A model generated the notes under the pieces. It ran no database searches. It had not been told where the DNA came from and worked only from the letters and a program-made list of their open reading frames with translations. This document shows positions 51,404-58,290 of a stretch of DNA of 64,000 bases, piece after piece. A program made the position numbers and the translations under genes. The stretch lies in the NCBI RefSeq assembly GCF_003386535.1, contig NZ_QTTN01000001.1, positions 290,264 through 354,263 of the forward strand, written 5' to 3'. Within the stretch, counting starts at the first letter, position 1. Every line of letters starts with the position of its first letter. Source of the DNA: Paenibacillus taihuensis (GTDB lineage Bacteria; Bacillota; Bacilli; Paenibacillales; Paenibacillaceae).

Positions 51404-53128
51404 GTGGAACGGATTCGAAGTCTTAGTCGCAGAAGAATAATCGCTTGCTTGCTTGCTATGATGCTATTCGCACTGCCTGCTTGCAAGTCAGGGGATTCGG
51501 ATGGCAATGGAGACACAGCGGCATCGAATGCTGCGGTTTCTGCGGAGAGCTCAGGGGCTGCAGAACCGATCACGTTGAAGGTGCAAGTGAGCAGTACGGG
51601 AAAAGATTTTGAGAATACCGATGTGTACAACGAAATTAAGCGGATTACCGGCGTGACGATGGACATGGAGACGTATGACGAGCAGAAATTCAAGGTCCAG
51701 CTGGCCGGTGGCGATCTGCCGGACATTATCCAGGTGCCGAATAAGAACATCAAGGAACTGATTGAGGGGAATAACATCATTCCGCTCGACGAGCTCGTGA
51801 AGACGAATGGCCCGAACATTATGAAGCCGGTCTACGAGAAGAGCCTTGCGTATATCCGGAAGTTCTGGAGCGATAACACGAACAAGCTGTATATGATCCC
51901 TGTCCAGATCGGGTCGAGCAGCTTCGGCTTCGAGCAGCAGATCGGGTTCAACGTCAGATGGGACTACTACAAGGAGCTCGGCTATCCGAAAATTACGAGC
52001 ATGGACGATATGATTAACGTGCTCGCGGAAATGGTTGAGCGTCATGGGACGACGAGCGACGGCAAGAAGGTGTACGGAGTCAGCATGTGGAACGATTGGG
52101 GTTCGGGAGGAACGTGGGGGCTCCGCAGTATGGGGCTTATTACGGGCAACGGCTTGTTTAATGTGAATACCGGGCAGCTTGCGAATGAATATACGGAGCC
52201 GGATAAGAGCGGTATCTGGGATACGGCTTACTTTATGTTCAAGGCGCAGCAGAGAGGGATTCTCGACCCCGATGCGTTCACCGCGAAGTATAACGATATT
52301 GTGGCAAAAGGTTCAGAAGGAACGCTGTTATCCTCCATCGCGACTTGGCCGTTCTACGCAGCGAATGCGGAGCTGCTGGGGGAAGGTCCGGACAAAGGCT
52401 TCGTCACGATCCCGCTGGAATGGGGTTTTACGAACATTGGCGGGACAACAATCGCGGGCTGGAATGACCGGGCATGGGCGATTTCGTCAAACTGCAAAGA
52501 TCCGCAGCGCGCGATGGATCTGATCAACTTCCTCGTCTCGGAGGAAGGCTCGCGGCTGATCGAGAGTGGGATTGAAGGGACGCATTGGGATAAGGCGAGC
52601 GGCAAGCCGACGATGAAGATGGACACGGTGAAGCTGGCAGCCGCGGGCGGCGACAGCTGGAAGAAGACCGGCATCGGGCAAATGGCGAATCAGCAAGGCT
52701 TCTCTGACTATACCAGGCTAAGCGACGGCGGTGTCGTCAACTTGTTCAATACGCCGGAAGTGTTCGCCACGAAGGTCAATTCGCTCAATCAAGACTATGA
52801 TGCCTACTATGGCGTCACGTACCCGGCGGAAGCGTATAAGAAATATGCGGATGAGGGCAAAGTGAAAACATTAGACCAGGTTCCGCAGGATGTCATGAAC
52901 GCGATGCCGCCTCAGCCGGACGACATCAAGCGAATTGTAGCGAAGGTGGAGGAGCTGCTGGTGAAAGGAATGCCGAATGTCGTGCTAGGCTCGAAGACGG
53001 ATGAGGAGTATAAGCAGAATCAGCAGGCACTCATTCGAAAGCTGGTTGAAGCTGGCGCGGAGACGTATTTCGCTTGGTTCAAGCAAGCTTTCGAGGAGAC
53101 GAAGGCGAAGCTGGTTGGTCAAGAGTGA
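51404..53128 (+). CDS. Lipoprotein sugar-binding protein of an ABC transporter, copy 1
   Basis: 574 residues. Lipoprotein signal with lipobox LPAC (Cys 27), a short Ser/Gly/Ala linker, then the solute-binding fold (COG1653/LplA type) with FKVQLAGGDLPDIIQV and DLINFLVSEEGSRLIESG. It follows the YesMN genes by 21 bp and may work as their signal-capturing partner. It is strongly similar over its whole length to the second binding protein at 56425. GAGGGGGAG selects GTG 51404; GTG 51398 is too close. Its permeases are not adjacent but lie 1.4 kb downstream. Confidence 0.85.
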   Translation: MERIRSLSRRRIIACLLAMMLFALPACKSGDSDGNGDTAASNAAVSAESSGAAEPITLKVQVSSTGKDFENTDVYNEIKRITGVTMDMETYDEQKFKVQLAGGDLPDIIQVPNKNIKELIEGNNIIPLDELVKTNGPNIMKPVYEKSLAYIRKFWSDNTNKLYMIPVQIGSSSFGFEQQIGFNVRWDYYKELGYPKITSMDDMINVLAEMVERHGTTSDGKKVYGVSMWNDWGSGGTWGLRSMGLITGNGLFNVNTGQLANEYTEPDKSGIWDTAYFMFKAQQRGILDPDAFTAKYNDIVAKGSEGTLLSSIATWPFYAANAELLGEGPDKGFVTIPLEWGFTNIGGTTIAGWNDRAWAISSNCKDPQRAMDLINFLVSEEGSRLIESGIEGTHWDKASGKPTMKMDTVKLAAAGGDSWKKTGIGQMANQQGFSDYTRLSDGGVVNLFNTPEVFATKVNSLNQDYDAYYGVTYPAEAYKKYADEGKVKTLDQVPQDVMNAMPPQPDDIKRIVAKVEELLVKGMPNVVLGSKTDEEYKQNQQALIRKLVEAGAETYFAWFKQAFEETKAKLVGQE

Positions 53129-53185
53129 GCGCTTAGTATGGTGAGTGGTGAGTGCTGAGAATGGCGAGCGGTGGGAGGCTAGCAT

Positions 53186-53554
53186 ATGATTGTATGTCCG
53201 TATTGCGATAGTGAAGTTGAGATTCAGAATGGCCGATGTCCGAAGTGCAAGGAGCATCTGCATGAAGTGAAGGATGAGGATTTCTCGGAGGATCGCGAGA
53301 CGGAAGGCATGAGCGTGACCGAGCTGATCGAGCATCGGTTCAAGTGTGCGAAATGCCAGTCGACCAGCGGCCGGGTCAAGGAAGTATCGATGACAGGCGC
53401 GGGGCTGAGCAAGCTGTTCGATATTGAGCATAACCATTATTTGTTCGTCTCGTGCCAAAATTGCGGGTTCGTCGAGGTGTACGACCCGGATGTGCTGTAC
53501 GGGAAGAAGGCGGGCAGTCTCGGCACGGTATTGGATATTTTGTTTGGTGGTTGA
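53186..53554 (+). CDS. Zinc-ribbon nucleic-acid-binding-type protein
   Basis: 122 residues with two zinc ribbons. The first, CPYCD and CPKCK (residues 4-7 and 18-21), precedes an acidic linker; the second, CAKC and CQNCGF, has the motif TGAGLSKLFDIEHNHYLFVS that defines the DUF2082-like zinc-ribbon group and the final VLDILFGG. Function unknown. It sits between the two binding-protein genes and has no apparent link with sugar uptake. Confidence 0.8.
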   Translation: MIVCPYCDSEVEIQNGRCPKCKEHLHEVKDEDFSEDRETEGMSVTELIEHRFKCAKCQSTSGRVKEVSMTGAGLSKLFDIEHNHYLFVSCQNCGFVEVYDPDVLYGKKAGSLGTVLDILFGG

Positions 53555-53566
53555 GTGGAGGAAGGT

Positions 53567-53608
53567 CCTCTCTTGGCAGCATGCGGCTGCTGGGGGAGGG
53601 CTTTTTTT
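53567..53608 (+). terminator. Terminator after the zinc-ribbon gene
   Basis: CCTCTCTTGGCAGC (53567-53580) pairs with GCTGCTGGGGGAGG (53586-53599), using several G-U pairs, followed by GC and seven T. Confidence 0.7.
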
Positions 53609-53660
53609 GTTTGGTGTGTTTGTAATTGCAATTTCCGTATAGCTCCTTGCCATGCAGCAG

Positions 53661-53716
53661 CCTTGCAAAGCACTACCTTGCAAAGCACTACCTTGCAAAG
53701 CACTACCTTGCAAAGC
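53661..53716. repeat. 15-bp tandem repeat, 3.7 copies
   Basis: CCTTGCAAAGCACTA is repeated without change at 53661, 53676 and 53691, with a partial copy at 53706. Degenerate copies with CCTTGC continue to about 53790. Read on the minus strand it would encode repeated KVVLC, but no gene structure supports it. Confidence 0.9.
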
Positions 53717-53786
53717 TCCCCCATGCTAAGTTAACTCTTGCTGAGCGCCACCTTGCCAAACTGCTCCTCGCAAAACAGCATCCTTG

Positions 53787-53972
53787 CTAAGGAATCGTAC
53801 AGCACTTATTTTCCGTTTTTCGGCCAGTCTGGTGTTCTAAGGAACCTCAGCAAGCTTATTTGGTGCTATTCGACAGATTTTCATCGAAGAGGCGTGCAAA
53901 TAGCATGTGTGGGGTTCCTTAGCTGAGCTAGACCGCTATTTTCGCCCGAATAGTGTTGCTGGAGTACCTTAG
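53787..53972. repeat. Four CTAAGG-core repeats, two in each direction
   Basis: CTAAGGAATC (53787) and CTAAGGAACC (53837) are 50 bp apart on the plus strand; GGTTCCTTAG (53913-53922) and GTACCTTAG (ending 53972) are the same core inverted, also 50 bp apart. Each core is followed by CAGCA-type and CTATTT-type sequence, so about 45 bp of each unit is alike. Similar to the pair at 3-84. Confidence 0.65.
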
Positions 53973-54034
53973 AGCTACGCCGAGCTCAGACGTAATCGCG
54001 ATAAACTGACGAGCGAGGGATTCGCAGAGGAGCA

Positions 54035-54124
54035 CGCACCCGCACCCGCATCCGCACCCGCACCCGCACCCGCACCCGCACCCGCACCCGCACCCGCACC
54101 CGCACCCGCACCCGCACCCGCACC
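54035..54124. repeat. CACCCG hexanucleotide repeat, about 15 copies
   Basis: CGCACC/CACCCG runs from about 54035 to 54124 with one variant (CATCCG near 54049). It is a simple-sequence tract outside any reading frame; slippage could change its length between strains. Confidence 0.92.
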
Positions 54125-54189
54125 TACTAGTTGTAACCTATATGGGATTTATCCAACGTAGAAAGGCCAGAATCGCCGAAATTGCAATC

Positions 54190-54324
54190 TATATTGGAAA
54201 AATCCACTCATTTACGCCTGAAATCGACCATTTTAACCCTATCTGTAGAAAATGAGTGGATAAATCCAATATACGTACCGATAATCGCCTTTTTGACGTA
54301 AAATGAGTGGATTTTTCCACTATA
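54190..54324. repeat. AAATGAGTGGA palindromic repeats, three copies
   Basis: The copy at 54190-54213 (ending TCCACTCATTT) is inverted relative to 54250-54273 and 54301-54324 (AAATGAGTGGA then TATA-type ends). The two direct copies are 51 bp apart. The last copy contains GTGGATTTTTCCAC, itself a hairpin. Related to the inverted repeat at 5373-5407. Confidence 0.8.
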
Positions 54325-54350
54325 GCTTTTACGCAGGCACATTTTGCCCC

Positions 54351-54437
54351 ACGCAAACCGCAATCGCCATGATACGACGATTACGATTTCGCTCCAACGC
54401 AAATCGCAATCGCCATGATACGGCGATTACGATTTCG
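54351..54437. repeat. Two 41-bp tandem hairpin units, 46-bp period
   Basis: 54351-54391 and 54397-54437 agree at all but two positions. In each, AATCGCC and GGCGATT (ACGATT with one mismatch in the first) form a stem around ATGATAC, and the outer ACGCAAATCG and CGATTTCG extend it to about 18 pairs. The hairpins lie just upstream of the permease promoter region. Confidence 0.8.
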
Positions 54438-54532
54438 TGTTAGTCCAAAAATCGTAGATTTCTCCATATTTCCGTATTTTCGCATTACGTATACTTGGCT
54501 TAGAAATCGAATCCCGGCTGGAGTGATTAACA

Positions 54533-55438
54533 ATGAAGCTCAAAGCAAACCGCGTCACACTTTTTCTCATGGTCATCCCGTTCGTCATTATCGTCTTCCT
54601 CTTTAACTACATCCCGCTGTTCGGATGGCTCTATGCATTCTACGATTATAAGCCCGGCATCCCGCTGTCTCATACCGAGTTTGTCGGCTTGAAGTACTTC
54701 AAGTGGGCGATTGAGGAGAAGGATGACCTCATCCGCGTTCTTACGAACACGCTCGCGCTTAGCTTCCTGTCCATTCTCGCTTCTCCGCTGTCCGTGATTT
54801 TTGCGATCATGATCAATGAAGTGAACAGCAAGCGGTTTCGTAAAGTCGTGCAAACGCTCACCACGCTCCCGAACTTTATCAGCTGGATTATCGTGTACTC
54901 GCTGGCCACATTCATGTTCTCCTCCGGCGGGCTGCTCAACGAAGTGCTGATGAAGCTGCACTGGATCGAGGAGCCGACGACGGTACTCGGCAACTCGAAT
55001 GCGACCTGGTGGTTCCAAACCGCGATCACTGTTTGGAAAAACTTGGGCTGGGGCGCCATCATCTACTTGGCCGCCATTGCCGGTATCGATACGGAGCTGT
55101 ACGATGCCGCGAAAGTGGACGGCGCCGGACGATTCCAACGCATTCTCGCGATAACCGTGCCGGGAATCATGCCAACCTTCTTCGTCCTGCTGCTGCTCAA
55201 CATTGCAAGCGTTCTCTCCAACGGCGCCTCCGGCTTCGAGCAGAACTTCGTTTTCTACAACTCGCAGGTCGGCGATAAGATCGAAGCGCTCGATTACTAC
55301 GTGTACCGGGTCGGTATTGCGACTGGCGACGTTTCCTTCGGTACGGCGATCGGCATCGCCAAGACATTAATCAGCGTCATTCTACTATTCTCGATGAATG
55401 CATTATCCAAGCGGGTAAGAGGACATTCGGTATTCTAG
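54533..55438 (+). CDS. ABC sugar transporter permease, LplB/YteP type
   Basis: 301 residues with six membrane segments. The ATPase-contact EAA loop is YDAAKVDGAGRFQRIL (about residues 190-205). LFNYIPLFGWLYAFYDYKPG near the N-terminus is typical of the LplB/COG4209 group, importing oligosaccharides. GGAG at 54520-54523 supports ATG 54533; TATACT (54490-54495) may be its -10 box. First of a permease pair; as usual for this group no ATPase gene is present, so a shared ATPase (MsmX/MsmK type) is probably used. Confidence 0.88.
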   Translation: MKLKANRVTLFLMVIPFVIIVFLFNYIPLFGWLYAFYDYKPGIPLSHTEFVGLKYFKWAIEEKDDLIRVLTNTLALSFLSILASPLSVIFAIMINEVNSKRFRKVVQTLTTLPNFISWIIVYSLATFMFSSGGLLNEVLMKLHWIEEPTTVLGNSNATWWFQTAITVWKNLGWGAIIYLAAIAGIDTELYDAAKVDGAGRFQRILAITVPGIMPTFFVLLLLNIASVLSNGASGFEQNFVFYNSQVGDKIEALDYYVYRVGIATGDVSFGTAIGIAKTLISVILLFSMNALSKRVRGHSVF

Positions 55439-55456
55439 GAAGGAGGAACTTCGCCA

Positions 55457-56335
55457 ATGAAAAATGATTCATCCATCTGGTTCGACATCGTCAACTATAC
55501 GCTCCAAATCCTGTTCACACTGCTCTGCGTATATCCGTTCTACTACATCTTGATCTATTCCATCAGCGATCCGCAGCAAGCACTGAAGGGCGTGTTCCTG
55601 CTGCCGAATGGCTTCACCATTGTCAACTATACGCACATCTTCCGGCTCGATAACATGCTGAACTCGTTCTTCATCTCCGTCCTACGAACGGTGAGCGGCA
55701 CAATCTTAACCATAGCATGCAGCTCGTGGCTTGCTTATGCAGTCACGAAGAATGAGCTTTATTTTCGCAAAACGATCTATCGTTTCGTCGTTATCACGAT
55801 GTACTTCAACGCAGGCTTGATTCCGTGGTACATCACGATGAAAGAGCTGGGGCTGAAGAACAACTTCCTGCTCTACATTTTGCCAGTCGCTGTCGTCGCT
55901 TACTATGTGGTCCTGTTCAAGACGTTCATCGAGCAGCTGCCTCCAGCGCTTGAGGAGTCGGCGATGATTGACGGAGCGGGGTTCCTGAAAATTTTCACGC
56001 ACGTCATCTTCCCGTTATCCATGCCGATCATCGCAACCATCGCGGTGTTTGCCTCCGTCGGGCAGTGGAACACATGGTATGACAATTATTTTCTCGTGTC
56101 GGACGATCGCCTTCAGACGCTTCAGCTCATTCTGTACAACTATTTGACCGACGCACAGCGGATCGTATCCAGCAGCAACCTGCAAGATTTGAACCGGGGT
56201 CTCGCTGCCAAAATATCGCCGGATTCCATTCGCATCACCATCACGATGGTCGTGACAATTCCCGTGCTGCTTGTTTATCCGTTTCTTCAGCGGTTCTTTG
56301 TCAAAGGGCTTATGGTCGGCGCCATCAAGGGCTAA
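55457..56335 (+). CDS. ABC sugar transporter permease, LplC/YtcP type
   Basis: 292 residues with six membrane segments. EAA loop LEESAMIDGAGFLKIFTHVI (about 165-184). Starts 18 bp after the first permease with AGGAAGGAGG as ribosome site. Partner in the heterodimeric permease for a binding-protein-dependent oligosaccharide importer. Confidence 0.9.
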   Translation: MKNDSSIWFDIVNYTLQILFTLLCVYPFYYILIYSISDPQQALKGVFLLPNGFTIVNYTHIFRLDNMLNSFFISVLRTVSGTILTIACSSWLAYAVTKNELYFRKTIYRFVVITMYFNAGLIPWYITMKELGLKNNFLLYILPVAVVAYYVVLFKTFIEQLPPALEESAMIDGAGFLKIFTHVIFPLSMPIIATIAVFASVGQWNTWYDNYFLVSDDRLQTLQLILYNYLTDAQRIVSSSNLQDLNRGLAAKISPDSIRITITMVVTIPVLLVYPFLQRFFVKGLMVGAIKG

Positions 56336-56424
56336 CTCTCTCGGCTCTCCCAGGTTAGGATGCAATAGCTCTCTCCCAAGAAGCTATCATCATATCGCGT
56401 CAAACAAAAATAGGAGGTCATGGT

Positions 56425-58209
56425 ATGAAGGTGAAGCAGGCTTTTAAAGGTTCAGCAGCCTTCTTGCTTGCGACGACGATGGTCGTTCTGGCAGGCTGCG
56501 GCGGCAATAATGCGAATTCTGGGGCGAACAACACGGCCAGCACGAATAACGCAGCAACAACGACGAATAACTCGAGCGGGACAACAAACAACAGCGCGAC
56601 AACAGATAATACCGCGACGACGAATGACAGCACGTCGACGAACAATTCGAGCACGAACGAGACAACCGCGCCTGCGAAAGAACCGGTAACGTTGAATGTG
56701 CAGATGGCCGCGACAACGAATGAGCTGGAGAACACGGACGTTTACAATGAGATCGTGAAGCAGACCGGCGTTACGATGAAAGTCGAAACGTACGACGAAG
56801 AGAAGTTCAAGGTGCAGCTGGCGGGCGGCGACCTGCCAGACATCATTCAGGTACAGAGCAAGTATCTGAAGCAGCTTATCGATGGCAACCTCATCATTCC
56901 GCTGGACGATCTTGTCGCTTCGAACGGACCTGATATTCAGAAGCCGGTGTTCGAGAAGAGCCTCGCGTACAGCAAGCAGTTCTGGAGCAACGACACGGGC
57001 AAGCTCTATGAAATTCCGCTTCAAATCGGCCAGAAGGGCTGGGGCTTTGAGCAAACAACCGGCTTTACCGTTCGCTGGGACTATTACAAGGAGCTCGGTT
57101 ATCCGCAAGTGAAAAGCATCGATGACATGGTGAACGTGCTGGCGGATATGGTCGCGAAGCATCCGAAAACGAAAGAAGGCAAGAAAGTGTACGGCACGGC
57201 GATTTGGAACGACTGGGGAACATGGGGCCTCAGCAGCATGGGACTAATGATCAATGATGGTTCTCCTGTCGTGAACAACTACACGGACGTTGCGAAGAGC
57301 GGCTTCTGGGCGACTTCCGAGTTTCTGTACAAGGCGAAGCAGAAGGGTATCCTCGATCCGGATGCGTTTACGGCCAAATATGATGACATCGTAACGAAAG
57401 CATCCCAAGGTACATTGCTCAATACGATTGCGACTTGGCCGTTCCAGAACGTCAACGCGGAACTGCTGAAGGAAGGTCCGGACAAAGGCTTCGTGACGCT
57501 TCCGCTGGATTGGGGCTTCGCTTGGGCTGCCGGCAACACCATTGCGGGCTGGGCGGACCGCGGCTGGGCGATTACGAAGAACGCCAAAGATCCGAAGCGT
57601 GCGATGGATCTGATCAACTTCCTCTCCTCGGAGCAAGGCTCGCGTCTGATCGAAAGCGGCGTTCAAGGCGTGAACTGGGATATGGTGGACGGCAAGCCGC
57701 AGATGAAGCCAGAAACCGTCGAGCTGTCCAAAGCAGGCGGCGACGCATGGAAGAAGACGGGTATCGGCATGATGGCCAACCAGCAAGGTCTGTCCGATGA
57801 TACGGTGCTTAGCGATGGCGGCCCGGTTAATCTGTTCAATACGCCGGAAGTGTTCTCAACGAAGCTGAACACGCTGAACAAAGACTATTCCGACCATTAC
57901 GGAGTGGCTTTCCCAGCCGCAGCTTATAGCAAATATGAAGATTCGGGCCAAGTGAAGTCGCTGGATTCGATGCCGCAGGACGTGCAAGCTGCAATGGCTC
58001 AGGCTCCGGACGATATGAAGCGGATTCAAACGAAGCTTGACGATCTCATTACGAAGGGCATCCCTGACATCGTCCTTCACGCGAAGAACGATGCGGACTA
58101 CAAGGACAGACAGCAGAAGCTGATCGACAAGCTGAACAAAGCGGGCGCCGAAGAGTTCTACCAATGGCAGCTGAAGGCGTTCGACGATGCGAATAAGAAG
58201 TTTCAATAA
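56425..58209 (+). CDS. Lipoprotein sugar-binding protein of an ABC transporter, copy 2
   Basis: 594 residues. Lipoprotein signal with lipobox LAGC (Cys 25), then about 60 residues of Asn, Thr and Ser (low-complexity linker), then the binding domain with FKVQLAGGDLPDIIQV, YDEEKFK and DLINFLSSEQGSRLIESG. Shares most of its length with the copy at 51404. TAGGAGG gives a strong ribosome site. This one sits with its permeases and the hydrolases, so it is the likely main substrate-capturing component. Confidence 0.88.
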   Translation: MKVKQAFKGSAAFLLATTMVVLAGCGGNNANSGANNTASTNNAATTTNNSSGTTNNSATTDNTATTNDSTSTNNSSTNETTAPAKEPVTLNVQMAATTNELENTDVYNEIVKQTGVTMKVETYDEEKFKVQLAGGDLPDIIQVQSKYLKQLIDGNLIIPLDDLVASNGPDIQKPVFEKSLAYSKQFWSNDTGKLYEIPLQIGQKGWGFEQTTGFTVRWDYYKELGYPQVKSIDDMVNVLADMVAKHPKTKEGKKVYGTAIWNDWGTWGLSSMGLMINDGSPVVNNYTDVAKSGFWATSEFLYKAKQKGILDPDAFTAKYDDIVTKASQGTLLNTIATWPFQNVNAELLKEGPDKGFVTLPLDWGFAWAAGNTIAGWADRGWAITKNAKDPKRAMDLINFLSSEQGSRLIESGVQGVNWDMVDGKPQMKPETVELSKAGGDAWKKTGIGMMANQQGLSDDTVLSDGGPVNLFNTPEVFSTKLNTLNKDYSDHYGVAFPAAAYSKYEDSGQVKSLDSMPQDVQAAMAQAPDDMKRIQTKLDDLITKGIPDIVLHAKNDADYKDRQQKLIDKLNKAGAEEFYQWQLKAFDDANKKFQ

Positions 58210-58219
58210 AGGTTAGCTG

Positions 58220-58260
58220 AAGCTGCGGACCTGCCTGCGCTGGGCGGTTCGCAGCTTTTC
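58220..58260 (+). terminator. Hairpin after the second binding-protein gene
   Basis: AAGCTGCGGACC (58220-58231) pairs with GGTTCGCAGCTT (58246-58257), one G-U pair, followed by only two T. It could stabilise the 3' end or lower transcription into the hydrolase genes. Confidence 0.6.
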
Positions 58261-58290
58261 CAATGCTTATGACGGAGGTGTAGGAGCGCG

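Noticed and set aside
52985-53713. Minus-strand frame spanning the 15-bp repeats and the zinc-ribbon gene
   Set aside because: It starts in the tandem repeats and reads antisense to two well-supported genes.
53661-53716. Cys-rich repeat peptide gene on the minus strand
   Set aside because: No ribosome site and the frame is only the repeat; neighbouring sequence does not continue the pattern.
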